Source: Entrophospora sp. SA101
Taxonomy: Eukaryota > Glomeromycota > Glomeromycetes > Entrophosporales > Entrophosporaceae
NCBI GenBank assembly: GCA_958430865.1
Contig: CAUDNR010004512.1
Location: 7,036 to 25,633, forward strand
Direction: 5' to 3'
DNA: 18,598 nucleotides
Shown in pieces: positions 1 through 9,563 of the stretch. The notes under the pieces are model-generated. The model was not told where the DNA came from and ran no database searches. It saw nothing but the letters and a program-made list of their open reading frames with translations. The position numbers were made by a program, and so were the translations under genes. Each line of letters begins with the position of its first letter. The first letter of the stretch is position 1.

Positions 1-508
1 GAATTTTTAATTTTACCAAGTTATTATTGATTATATTATTGATAGTATTTTTAAGAAATGACGAAATCAAAAATTTGACCTCATTTTGTTAAGCTGGATA
101 GAATTGATAGTTTCAGCACCTATTTTATCAGTCTGCTTCTAAAGGGAATTGGTCCACTTTTTCTTTATACATAAAATAAAAATAGAAACAAATTGACACC
201 TAAATGTGTGAATATTTATTTCATTTACAAACTAAAATGTACAACAATACCAATAATGATAATATGGATATTGCATTGCAATCGATGGTGATAGAAATGT
301 GAGAGGCGAAAATGATAAAAGTGATGATGAAGAAACAATTAGAATAGAAAGTAATGAAGAAGGTAGTGGTGGTATTTTTTTAAAAAAATGCGCACGAAAT
401 TTCTCAGACTAATTTTAATATTATTACTTTCCAAATGTAGAATTGAAAAGTAATTTCTCGGCTTTTTTATACAGCTTATTAAAATACAAGTTTACAAGTT
501 TCTAAACT
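1..508. repeat. Spacer block, duplicated at 9048-9555
   Basis: Repeated at a constant offset of 9047. Its last part (about 400-505) is a diverged relative of the 3' flank of the Kelch genes (compare 1405-1485 and 5880-5970): shared words include the run around GACTAAT, TTAATATTA and TACAAGTTTCTAA. The rest contains no recognisable gene. A short acidic peptide frame at about 272-410 is noted under rejected items. Confidence 0.7.
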
Positions 509-516
509 ATCCATTC

Positions 517-628
517 ATGGATCAACAATTGAACCGATTCCCACACTTCCTTTTGACTTATGTTTAGTCGTTTTAGGAATTATATTAATGTTGATGGTAA
601 TCGGTGTTGTACATGGACCTGTCTATAT
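517..628. repeat. Conserved ~110-bp spacer block (copy 1 of 6)
   Basis: Begins CATTCATGGATCAACAATT and ends GTCTATAT. Relatives lie at about 4362-4468, 8812-8918, 9564-9675, 13420-13532 and 18012-18119. In five of the six it is directly followed by the inverted-repeat element that starts GGGACC; at 8918 it is followed by other sequence. Confidence 0.75.
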
Positions 629-1161
629 GGGACCCGGTCACTTTACCAACACCTACTTTACCGACAGGACACTTTACCGACAACCAACCACTTTATTGAC
701 AAGACATTTTACCGACAAGCATAGTGTTAACAATTTGCCAAGGAGTGTGTGAAGACCTGGATAACTCTATGTAGAAGCTAAAAGTTTGATTTTTTACAGA
801 CAAGTTAAATCAACTGTTGATCTTGCCCTACAAATCATTAACTAATACTAATAACAAAACTTATTATCCCTACTTTGCATCAACAACCAGTCCGTAAAAA
901 CACAATATAGGTACATGTGTAATATTTTTTTTGTCTGACGAAATTGATAAAAATTACATATTCGGACTTTAATTGTAAAATAATTAAATCTTTTCTCGCA
1001 TTTGAATACTTTTTAAACATAATTTCTTGAATTTTTATGAAGAAAAAAAGAATAATGATTTGGAATGTTAAACTCACTCCCTTATTATATAAAAAACGCT
1101 GAAAATCCCAAATTGCCAAAATAGTTCAAGCAGTTTGGGCTAGAAACCTTACTTGATTGTC
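629..1161. mobile_element. Inverted-repeat element, right end missing
   Basis: Starts with the left terminal repeat (GGGACCCGGTCACTTTACC) and carries an expanded run of ACTTTACCGACA-type units at 639-718. Homology to the complete element at 4469-5109 stops after GATTGTC, just where the right terminal repeat should begin. The same break is found at 10208 and 18586, so the truncation happened before the units were duplicated. No transposase is encoded. Confidence 0.5.
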
Positions 1162-1599
1162 ATGACCAACTTATATGTAAGTATTTAATAATAATAAACT
1201 TTATGTTATTTAAATGGTCAAAATTATATATTATGTGTATTCTTAACTGCTACATGGCATATTAAAAAATAATCAATAGTTTTTTTATTTACAAATTCAA
1301 ATTTTTTTAATATAATCTAAAGTATTAATTATCATTCAGCAATAATAATAATTAGTATAAAGACTAATTTATTATTAATAATAATTATAATGGATGTAGC
1401 ATGAAGACTAATCTGTTAATATTACTTCCCAATTTAGAATTGGAAAGATTTTTTATTTTTTATAAAAAAATACAAGTTTCTAAACCATTATTGACTTCTA
1501 ATATTAATTTTATATGTTAAATAAATAGTTAATTTGTATATTATTTCTAAATATAATTTTCCTTCCAATTTATGATGTAATAATTATTATTTAAAAAAA
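1162..1599. other. 3' flank of copy A, no gene
   Basis: AT-rich non-coding sequence, homologous to 5491-6102, 10209-10646 and 14985-15289, with insertions and deletions between copies. It holds the candidate poly(A) signal. Nothing else was recognised. Confidence 0.6.
1452..1457 (-). promoter_or_regulatory. Candidate poly(A) signal of copy A
   Basis: First AATAAA on the coding strand, about 145 nt past the stop codon, followed by AT-rich sequence. The counterpart is kept in the other three copies. In such AT-rich DNA a chance match is possible. Confidence 0.3.
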
Positions 1600-3344
1600 T
1601 TATTTTAAGTGACCACCAACATTATTAGATAAGTTATTAGGAACAAATTGAGAATTTCTCTGTTGTTGAAATTGTTCTTCATTAGGTATTTCTACAACAT
1701 CATTTGAAACTGATTTCTTTTTCTTTTGATACAATCTTACAATTATGAATGTTGCTATTGCTGCCACTATTATTCCACATGAAATTGATGATAGTATTGC
1801 TAATGCAGTGTTTGGTGATGTTGGTGATGTTGGTGATGTTGATGTTTCTGATGATAGTGATGGTGATGTTAATGTTGATGTTGATGTTGATGTTGATGTT
1901 TCTGATGATAATGGTGAGTTTGCCTCAGATGCTGAATAACTTGTTTTCCAAGTAAAATCTTTAATATCAAGTATATAAGTATTTGCACTCAATAAATTTG
2001 TATCTGAAACATTATTTGTAACATATCCTATATATATAATTTTTTATTTTTGATTAATTAATTTTAGGTTTGAAAGGTCATAAAAATATTGTAAAAAATT
2101 TACCAAAACATATTATCATTTGATTTCCTATTAAATTAGCTGTGTGTGATCTTAGAGGTGGGGCACGATTAACAAGTGAAAAATCAGGTGCAGACCATTG
2201 AAAGGGATTGGTGGTTGTATCCAGTACCAGAAGTTCAGGAAATGATGTGGCTTCTGCATGACTGCCACCATAAACAATTATCTTTCCATCCTTTGCTATA
2301 CAATATATATGGTTTTAGTATGGTATTTCTTTAAAAAAAACATTTTAAAAAATTAAAAAAATTAATTACAAAGTACAGCTGTATGATAAGCTCGAGGTTG
2401 GATAGGTGGTGGACCACTTGCTGTCTAAAGTGTAAGAAAAATAAATTAAATATTCTGTTTTTTCTCTTCAATAAAATTTTAAACATTATACTTTAATTGA
2501 TTAATATTACCATAATTGACCAATTTGAACTATTTGTATCAAAAATTTTTATCTATAAAATAAACATATAATTCAACTATAAGTATTTTACTTTTTAAAA
2601 AAAACTATAATCAATGTTTTCTATATGAATATGCATATATAAAAATAATGCTACTTTATAAATATCAACTAGAGTTCCCTCACCCTCTATTCCACCAATA
2701 ATTACAATTCTACCATCAGGTAACAAAGTTGAAGTATGAGATCCAGTTGGTAATGGTGGGTTATTAGAGAGAACTTGATGCCAAGTCAGATCTACTGTAT
2801 TCAAAGTATACATATCATTAAGACGTTGGGAGGTAGGAGATCCAGTAGCTACATCTGCTTTTCCACCAAAAATATACATTTTTCCATTACTATCCACAAC
2901 AATACTACTACCTCTACGATTAACAGGAGCAACACCAGTTATTTTTGGAGCATTCCAAACTTTTGTATTTACATTATATGCATAAAGTAAATTAGTGAAA
3001 TCATATTTTCCAGAAGTTGGATTTCTCATATCTCCACCAAATAAAAAAATAGTTGATTTATTTGATCCACCAGCTGCACCTACAGACCAAGAACTTCTTA
3101 CAGGTATATTGTTGCTATCCACCCATGGTACATTTATAGCATTGAAATCGCTAGTTAAATCTACATAAAATAATGAATTTAGAATGCTTACTAAATCTTG
3201 ACCTCCAAGAATATAAAGCTTATTATCTACCACTACACTAACAGCTACATAACGTCTTGCACTAGAGTCAGAAAACACATTAGTAATAATAAATATTACA
3301 ATAAATATTAAATAAAATTTCCCATTTTTGAAATTCAGACCCAT
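1600..3344 (-). CDS. Kelch-repeat type I membrane protein, array copy A (five exons)
   Basis: Five exons on the minus strand: 3344-2655, 2552-2511, 2424-2370, 2295-2104 and 2027-1600. All introns (76 to 102 nt) have GT-AG ends, and the joined frame is open for 468 codons. The start ATG has A at -3 and G at +4 and is conserved in all copies. Residues 1-25 are a hydrophobic signal peptide. Kelch motifs end in Gly-Gly near residues 47, 103, 160, 217 and 272; a sixth, near 310-327, ends in CFG instead of GG. Sequons are visible at Asn95, Asn237 and Asn240. Residues 362-400 are a Ser/Thr-rich stalk, about 401-423 a transmembrane helix followed by QKKKK, and 424-468 a Gln/Asn-rich tail ending GGHLK. 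By family, Kelch propellers bind ligands; the topology implies an extracellular propeller anchored in the plasma membrane. The ligand is unknown. Galactose-oxidase-like activity is not supported because no catalytic copper ligands were recognised. Exon structure is confident, function is not. Confidence 0.88.
1811..1914 (-). repeat. Hexanucleotide repeat encoding the Ser/Thr stalk of copy A
   Basis: On the plus strand this is a degenerate GATGTT repeat; read on the coding strand, each AACATC-type unit gives Thr-Ser. It encodes the stalk between the propeller and the membrane helix. Unit number and interruptions differ between the four genes, as expected from replication slippage. Such Ser/Thr runs are typical O-mannosylation targets in fungi (family knowledge). 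The Asp/Val-rich plus-strand frames over it are mirror images of this repeat, not genes. Confidence 0.8.
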
Positions 3345-4190
3345 AATTATTTTATTCTAAACAAATAATTAAAAGGAACCTCAAATGTTTTTGTAAGAAT
3401 TAAGAATTAATTTATACATTACTGTTGTTAAACAACAATAAAAACATTTTTTGTTTGTTGTCTGTAATACAAAATATGTCTTGCTTCCTCTGTGTCAATT
3501 ATTCTTTATGTTATAACCAAATAATCCTATTGAATTTATATTTGATTTACTATGTTGGCCATTACTCCAACAAAAATAAAGAAATGACAATAAGGTGAAG
3601 ATGTATAAATACCACCTTGCATTCTTCAAATTAACTTTTGCTACTATTCATATGATCAACAACGCCCTCTGTATTATTAATTAATTAAAGTTTTGTGCAA
3701 TTAACACTGACGAGTGAAAAACAAACCCATTATAAATAACCTAATTTTTTGTGACTATATTTTAGGTGTACAGAGTAGTAAGCGGAAATTTGGATGTTTA
3801 CCATATATCGCTCGATCGACACATTACTATGTTAGAAAGAGAAAGAATGAGTATTAGTCTTCAAACTTTGTTATTATTGCAGTTTAAAACCCAGTATTAA
3901 ATGAAATAAGTAAATCCAGTCGAAGGGGTGATTCGGAGCGGGGATAAGCAAATAAAATTAATATTAAAGTGCAACATATTAGTGAATGGAAAAGTATATC
4001 CAAATTTAAATTAAATTAAAATAATAAACTTCTTATTTTTTTTTTTTTTTTTGAAGAAATGAAGCGACTATTATTACCAGAAAATTTTGTAAGTCTTCTT
4101 GGAACTCTGGATACGCCATACTTTTGATACACGGTTAAATAAATTTCCTAATAATAAAAACAATCACAAAAATACAATTCCAAGGTGAAC
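3345..4190. promoter_or_regulatory. Conserved upstream region of copy A
   Basis: About 850 bp of non-coding sequence kept in all four copies (7827-8560, 12405-13230, 17027-17760) despite small indels. Besides the TATA-like element it shares a segment around GTGTACAGAGTAGTAA (3767-3782 here) and a poly-T run at about 4035-4051. Its length and repeated conservation could reflect promoter function or simply recent duplication; the sequence does not separate these. Confidence 0.45.
3409..3416 (-). promoter_or_regulatory. TATA-like element upstream of copy A
   Basis: The minus strand reads TATAAATT about 65 nt before the start codon. The element and its spacing are kept in all four copies. The start site of transcription cannot be read from sequence alone. 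Confidence 0.4.
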
Positions 4191-4195
4191 TCACC

Positions 4196-4322
4196 AAAGA
4201 TACTAACAATCTTTCATTTGGAGCAAGCTTTGCAAGGATGGGATATTTTGTTTTTTATAACTCCACCAATCAAAGGGATTGCAACCAAATTCATCTTCTT
4301 TAAATACTCGCTGATTTCATCC
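4196..4322 (-). pseudogene. hAT transposase C-terminal relic, copy A spacer
   Basis: Minus-strand frames read DEISEYL, then after a frameshift DEFGCNPFDWW, a second disruption in the poly-A stretch, then KYPILAKLAPNERLL. The order acidic helix, D-WW, KYPILAKLA is that of the hAT C-terminal dimerisation domain. The catalytic core and N-terminus are absent, and the IPATS-type segment usually between KLA and ER is missing. This copy keeps more of the upstream frame than B or D. Dead remnant. Confidence 0.6.
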
Positions 4323-4361
4323 AAAGATGTATTGTAATAGATTTGGAGGTGTGCTACAACT

Positions 4362-4468
4362 CATTCATGGATCAACAATTCACACTTCCTCTGACCTATG
4401 TTTAGTCGTTTTTTAGGAATTATATTAATGTTGATAGCAATTGGTGTTGTACATGGACATGTCTATAT
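4362..4468. repeat. Conserved ~110-bp spacer block (copy 2 of 6)
   Basis: Same block as at 517-628, here lacking a few bases after CAACAATT. It abuts the left end of the complete inverted-repeat element. Confidence 0.7.
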
Positions 4469-5109
4469 GGGACCCGGTCACTTTACCGACAAGCATTGTG
4501 TTAACAATTTCCCAAGGAGTGTGTGAAGACCTGGATAACTCTATGTAGAAGCTAAAAGTTTGATTTTCTGCAGACAAGTTAAATCAACTGTTGACCTTAC
4601 CCTACAAATCATTTACTAATAACACAACTTATTATCTCTACTTTGCATCAACAACCAGTCCATAAAAACACAATATAGATACACGTGTAATATTTTTTTT
4701 TGTCTGACGAAATTGCTAAAATTGCATATTCGGACTTTTAATTGTAAAATAATTAAATTTATTTACACATCTAAACTCGATAAGTCGGACATTTCTTTAT
4801 ATTATAAAGTACTTTAAACAATTGATTGCTGCGTCCGACTTATTGAGTTTAGATGTGTATGAACATTTTATTGATTTACTTGATCTTTAAATAAATAAAT
4901 AAATAAATCTTTTCTTGCATTTGAATACTTTTAAACATAATTTCTTGAATTTTTATGAAGAAAAAAAGAGTAATGATTTGGAATGTTAAACTCACACCCT
5001 TATTATATAAAAAAACGTTGAAAAGCACAAATTGCCAAAATAGCATGAGCTTTGAGAAACAGTTTGGGTTAGAAACCTTACTTGATTGTCGGTAAAGTGA
5101 CCCAGACCC
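4469..5109. mobile_element. Complete 641-bp inverted-repeat element
   Basis: The left end GGGACCCGGTCACTTTACC and the reverse complement of the right end (5087-5109) agree over about 24 bp with three mismatches near the tip; the inner part GGTCACTTTACCGACAA is perfect. ATAT flanks both ends (4465-4468 and 5110-5113), compatible with a 4-bp target duplication, though AT-rich context weakens this. There is no intact ORF, so it looks like a non-autonomous (MITE-like) element. A smaller foldback element is nested in it. Confidence 0.55.
4764..4859. mobile_element. 96-bp foldback element nested in the spacer element
   Basis: Arms 4764-4790 and 4833-4859 are 27-bp inverted repeats with one mismatch (core ATAAGTCGGAC), separated by 42 bp. 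The homologous places in the other spacers (near 985, 10032 and 13855) lack it, so it is a later insertion. A TAAA microsatellite at about 4887-4908 follows and marks the edge of the inserted stretch. Confidence 0.65.
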
Positions 5110-5559
5110 ATATTTTAATTGATTTCACAACTTCTCCTAGTTAAATTCAGTTAGTGTGCCTCGCTACTAAAAAAATTATATTAATAAACTTATAATGGTA
5201 TCCATCACAAGTTTTTCCAATTTTGTGTATCAAAGTGGTTGAATAATATCACTGAATGAGGAGGTGCTATTTTCGTTCTCTTTCTTATCCGTCTGAATTG
5301 TTGAAATGTTAAGAGTATTCAAAGGTTAATAATATATAATAAAATAAAATTAGTTTTTAAATTCATTTGCTATAATTTGAAACAGATTCATTAAAAATGA
5401 ACCAGAAAACCTGCCTCTTTAAAGTGGCAAACATGATGGAACACTAATGAAAGGAAATTAGAGCAATAGAAATCATATCAATTGCATAATCTTAATAAGT
5501 ATTTAATAATAATGAAATTTGTTATTAAATGGCCAAAATTATATACACATCTATATTTA
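5110..5559. other. Spacer between inverted-repeat element and kinase relic, no gene
   Basis: The first 140 bp match 14063-14213. The rest (from 5252) is unique to this spacer; 5491-5546 resumes homology with the flanks of A and C. No coding signal was recognised. Confidence 0.5.
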
Positions 5560-5727
5560 CAGTATATTAGGTCTTCATTTATTGCACATGATGCTTAATG
5601 CTAACGAGGAATCATGGGAAACATCATAATGTGGAGACAAACCAAAAAGCACTTTGTATATAACCATCCTAAAAGAGTAAATATCAGCAGCTTGGGTTTA
5701 AGGTTTCCCTGACAGACAGGACTTGTA
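5560..5727 (-). pseudogene. Protein kinase domain relic
   Basis: The minus-strand frame reads CLSGKP, a stop, TQAADIYSF, RMVIYKVLFGLSPHYD, VSHDSSLALSI, then MCNK, a second stop and RPNIL. This is the stretch from the APE-adjacent segment through subdomain IX (DIYSFG with Gly changed to Arg) into the region before the RP motif of Tyr-kinase-like fungal kinases. Two in-frame stops and loss of the DFG and HRD segments make it a dead fragment of about 55 codons. The DNA is absent from the flanks of A and C. Confidence 0.7.
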
Positions 5728-6102
5728 TTATGTGTATTTTTAACTGCCACCTGTTTAAACAATCTGAATGCTATTTTTTCAGTTAATACATGGCATATTA
5801 AAAAAATAATCAACAATTTTTTTTAATATAGTCATTCAGCAATAATAATAATTAGTATAAAAACTAATTGATGTAGCATGAAGACTAATCTGTTAATATT
5901 ACTTTCCCAATTTAAAATTATAAAATAATTTTCAGTTTTTTATTTTTATAAAAAAATACAAGTTTCTAAGCTATTACTGATTTCTAATATTAATTTTATA
6001 TGTTAAATAAATAGTTGATTTGTATATTATTTCTAAATATAATTTTCCTTCTAGAACTCAATTAATGATGTAAAATAAAAATTATTATTTAAAAAAATTA
6101 TT
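5728..6102. other. 3' flank of copy B, no gene
   Basis: From 5751 it is nearly identical to 14938-15289 at a constant offset of 9187. It contains a 36-bp segment, CTGTTTAAAC to TTAAT, that is absent from the A and C flanks. Non-coding. Confidence 0.6.
5939..5944 (-). promoter_or_regulatory. Candidate poly(A) signal of copy B
   Basis: AATAAA on the coding strand about 160 nt after the copy B stop, at the place homologous to copy A. Confidence 0.3.
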
Positions 6103-7826
6103 TTAAGTGCCACCAACATTATTAGATAAGGCATTAGGAACAATTTGAGAATCTCTGTATTGTTGAACTTGTTCTTCATTAGGTATTTCTACAACATCAT
6201 TTGAAATTGATTTCTTTTTCTTTTGATACAATCTTACAATTATGAATGTTGTTATTGCTGCCACTATTATTCCACATGAAATTGATGATAGTACTAATGC
6301 AGTGTTTGATGATGTTGGTGATGTTGATGTTTCTGATGATAGTGATGGTGATGTTGATGTTGATGTTGATGTTGACATTGATGTTGATGTTGATGTCACT
6401 GATGATAATGGTGAGTTTGCCTCGGATGCTGAATAACTTTTTTTCCAAGTATAATCTTTAATATCAAGTATATAAGTATTTGCACTCAATAAAAGTGGAT
6501 TTGAAACATTATTTGTAACATATCCTATATATATAATTTTTATTTTTTGATTAATTAATTTTAGGTTTCAAAGGTCATAAAAATATTATAAAAAATTTAC
6601 CAAAACATATTATCATTTGATTTCCTATTAAATTAGCTGTGTGTGATCTTAGAGGTGGAGCACGATTAACAGGTGAAAAATCAGGTGCAGACCATTGAAA
6701 GGGATTTGTGATTGTATCCAATACCAGAAGTTCAGGAAATGATGTGATTTCAGGATCTCCACTGCCACCATAAACAATTATCTTTCCATCCTTTGCTATA
6801 CAATATATATGGTTTTAGCATGGTATTTCTTTTAAAAAAACATTTAAAATTTAAAAATTAATTACAAAGTACAGCTGTATGATAAGATCGAGGTTGGATA
6901 GATGGTGGACCACTTGCTGTCTAAAGTGTAAGAAAAATAAATTAAATATTCTGTTTTTTCTCATCAATAAAATTTTAAACATTATGCTTTAATTGATTAA
7001 TATTTACCATAGTTGACCAAATTGAACTATTTGTATCAAAAATTTTTATCTATAAAATAAACATATAATTCAACTATAAATATTTTACTTTATTAAAAAA
7101 ACTATAATCAATGTTTTCTATAAAAATAATGCATACTTTATGCATGTCAACTAGAGTTTCCTCATTTCCACCAATAATTACAATTCTACCATCAGGCAAT
7201 AAAGTTGAAGTATGATCCCGAGTTGGTAATGGTGGATTATTTGAGAAAATTTGATGCCAAGTCAGGTCTACTGTATTCAAAGTGTATATGTCATTAAGAT
7301 GTTGAACAGTAGAAGATCCGGTAAGTTCATCTGCTTGCCCACCAAAAATATACATTTTTCCATTACTATCCACAACAACACTACTAACTCTACGATTCAT
7401 GGGAGTAATACCAGTTGTTTTTGGAGCATTCCAAACTTTTGTATTTACATCATATGCATAAAGCAAATTAGTAAAATCAAGTTTTTTAGAAGTTGGATTT
7501 ACCATAGCTCCACCAAATAAAAAAATAGTTGATTTATTTGATCCACCAACTGTTCCTACAGACCAAGAAATTCTTACAGGTATATTAGTGCCATCTACCC
7601 ATGGCACATTTATAGCACTGAAATCATTAGTTAAATCTACATAAAATAATGAATCTGTTGAGCTTTCTAGATTTCGACCTCCAACAATGTAAAGCTTATT
7701 ATCTACCACTACACTAACAGCTACACAACGTCTTTCACTAGAGTCAGAAAGCACATTAGTAATAATAAATATTACAATAATAATAAATATCAAATACAAT
7801 TTTCCATTTTTGAAATTCAGACCCAT
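6103..7826 (-). CDS. Kelch-repeat type I membrane protein, array copy B (five exons)
   Basis: Exons are 7826-7137, 7049-7008, 6920-6866, 6795-6601 and 6524-6103, joined in the same phases as copy A, giving 467 residues. The signal peptide (about 1-27) is two residues longer than in A. Kelch Gly-Gly pairs fall at 49-50, 105-106, 162-163 and 219-220, with a fifth across the exon 3/4 junction and a degenerate sixth. The stalk is an almost pure Ser-Thr alternation, interrupted once by Met. The helix is at about 403-424, followed by QKKKK. A one-base deletion before the stop, relative to A and C, changes the end from GGHLK to GGT. Loop residues after each Gly-Gly differ from A and C (RNLESST after the first), while the strand cores are the same. 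The gene is intact and nearly identical to copy D outside exon 4. Expected role: cell-surface binding protein of unknown ligand. Confidence 0.88.
6305..6409 (-). repeat. Hexanucleotide repeat encoding the Ser/Thr stalk of copy B
   Basis: Same GATGTT-type repeat in exon 5 of copy B. It has more pure Ser-Thr units than A, with one GACATT unit that introduces Met, and reads TSTSTSMSTSTSTSTSPS on the coding strand. Confidence 0.8.
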
Positions 7827-8552
7827 AATTATTTTATTCTAAGCAAATAATTAAAAGGAACTTCAAATGTTTTTGAAAAGAATTAAGTTTTAATTTATAC
7901 ATTACTGTTGTCAAACAACAACAAAATCATTTTTTGATTGTCATCTGTAATACAATTATGTCTTGCTTCCTCTGTGTCAATTATTCTTTATGTTATACAC
8001 CATTGAATTTATATTTGATTTCCAACAAAAATAAAGAAATGACAATAAGGCGAAGATGTATAAATACCACCTTGCATATTTCAAATTAACTTTTGCTACT
8101 ATTCATACGATCAATTTGAACACCCTCTGTATTATTAATTAATTAAAGTTTTGTGCAATTAACATTAATGAATGAAAAACAAACCCATTATAAATAACCT
8201 AATTATTTGTGACTTTATTTAGGTGTACAGAGTAGTAAGCGGAGATTTGGATGGTTCCCATATATCGCTCATTTGAATATTAGTCTTCAAGCTTCGTTAT
8301 TATTGCAGTTTAAAACCCAGTATTAAATGAATCCAGTAAATCCAGTCAAAGGGATGATTTGGAGTGGGTTAAACAAGTAAAATTAATATTAAAGTATAAC
8401 ATATTAGTGATTGGAAAAGCAAATCCAAATTTAAATCAAATTAAAATAATAAACTTGTTAATTATTTTTTGAAGAAATGAAGCGACTATTATTACCGGAA
8501 AATTTTGTAAGTCTTCTTGGAACTCCGGATACGCCATACTTTTGATATATAG
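7827..8552. promoter_or_regulatory. Conserved upstream region of copy B
   Basis: Homologous to 3345-4190 with small deletions (for example the stretch with repeated GAAAGAGAA near 3836-3850 is lost). Nearly identical to 17027-17753 except at 8163-8220. Confidence 0.45.
7892..7899 (-). promoter_or_regulatory. TATA-like element upstream of copy B
   Basis: TATAAATT on the minus strand, about 66 nt before the ATG at 7826, in the conserved upstream block. Confidence 0.4.
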
Positions 8553-8745
8553 TTAAATAAATGTCCTAATAATAAAAACAATCACAAAAATACAATTCCA
8601 AGGTGAACCCACCAAAGATACTAACAAACTTTCATTTGGAGCAAGTTTTGCAAGGATGGGATATTTTGTTTTTTTATAACTCCACCAATCAAAGGGATTG
8701 CAACTAAATTCATCTTCTTTAATACTCGCTGATTTCATCCAAAGA
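8553..8745 (-). pseudogene. hAT transposase C-terminal relic, copy B spacer
   Basis: An open frame of 61 codons reads KEDEFSCNPFDWWSYKKTK and YPILAKLAPNES before turning into unrelated residues. The D-WW and KYPILAKLA motifs belong to the hAT dimerisation domain. The DEISEYL part upstream is out of frame (two bases fewer than needed), so the ATG at 8738 is an artefact of the decayed frame. Identical to 17754-17939. Confidence 0.6.
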
Positions 8746-8811
8746 TGTATTGTGACTTCATCAAATTAATTTCTAATTATAATTGTAATAGATTTGGAGG
8801 TGTGCTAAATT

Positions 8812-8918
8812 CATTCATGGATCAACAATTCACACTTCCTTTGATCTATGTTTAGTCGTTTTTTAGGAATTATATTAATGTTGATAGTAATCGGTGTTGT
8901 ACATGGACATGTCTATAT
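8812..8918. repeat. Conserved ~110-bp spacer block (copy 3 of 6)
   Basis: Same block, but the inverted-repeat element does not follow: after GTCTATAT the sequence continues TAATATATTG. Confidence 0.7.
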
Positions 8919-9047
8919 TAATATATTGATTTATATAGTTGGAACGCACTAGTTAAATAAAGACTGTGCCGCATAATAAAAAATAAAAATGTGACATGCC
9001 CATATTAATATTAATATTAATATATAATTCTATTCAAAAAAAAATGC
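8919..9047. other. Unique 129-bp junction sequence
   Basis: Low-complexity AT-rich sequence with repeated ATTAAT units and a poly-A run, found once in the window. It separates the B unit from the duplicated block that starts at 9048. Confidence 0.4.
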
Positions 9048-9555
9048 GAATTTTTAATTTTACCAAGTTATTATTGATTATATTATTGATAGTATTTTTA
9101 AGAAATGACGAAATCAAAAATTTGACCTCATTTTGTTAAGCTGGATAGAATTGATAGTTTCAGCACCTATTTTATCAGTCTGCTTCTAAAGGGAATTGGT
9201 CCACTTTTTCTTTATACATAAAATAAAAATAGAAACAAATTGACACCTAAATGTGTGAATATTTATTTCATTTACAAACTAAAATGTACAACAATACCAA
9301 TAATGATAATATGGATATTGCATTGCAATCGATGGTGATAGAAATGTGAGAGGCGAAAATGATAAAAGTGATGATGAAGAAACAATTAGAATAGAAAGTA
9401 ATGAAGAAGGTAGTGGTGGTATTTTTTTAAAAAAATGCGCACGAAATTTCTCAGACTAATTTTAATATTATTACTTTCCAAATGTAGAATTGAAAAGTAA
9501 TTTCTCGGCTTTTTTATACAGCTTATTAAAATACAAGTTTACAAGTTTCTAAACT
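9048..9555. repeat. Second copy of spacer block 1-508
   Basis: No difference from 1-508 was seen. It lies between two copies of the ~110-bp block, so blocks 8812-8918 and 9564-9675 form direct repeats around an insertion. Confidence 0.75.
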
Positions 9556-9563
9556 ATCCATTC

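Noticed and set aside
272..410. Short acidic frame (DGDRNVRGENDKSDDEETIR and onward) on the plus strand, also at 9319-9457
   Set aside because: Composition looks protein-like, but it has no start codon in frame and no recognisable family. It could be a relic, but this cannot be supported.
880..1119. 79-codon minus-strand frame, repeated at 9927-10166 and 18305-18544
   Set aside because: It lies inside the inverted-repeat element. The corresponding stretches at 4640-5050 and 13740-14000 are shifted out of frame, and the identity of the three copies is explained by recent duplication of the DNA.
1745..1955. Plus-strand Asp/Val-rich and Met/Leu-rich frames over the last exon, also at 6242-6461, 10792-11026 and 15429-15648
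   Set aside because: They are other-frame readings of the Ser-Thr hexamer repeat and have no independent start context or conserved ends.
2775..2990. Plus-strand frames opposite exon 1 (also 7251-7520 and 16451-16720)
   Set aside because: They are antisense to the Kelch coding exon and are interrupted in copy C.
3604..3611. Plus-strand TATAAATA, repeated upstream of B and D
   Set aside because: A good TATA match, but no supported gene follows on the plus strand, and copy C has lost the motif.
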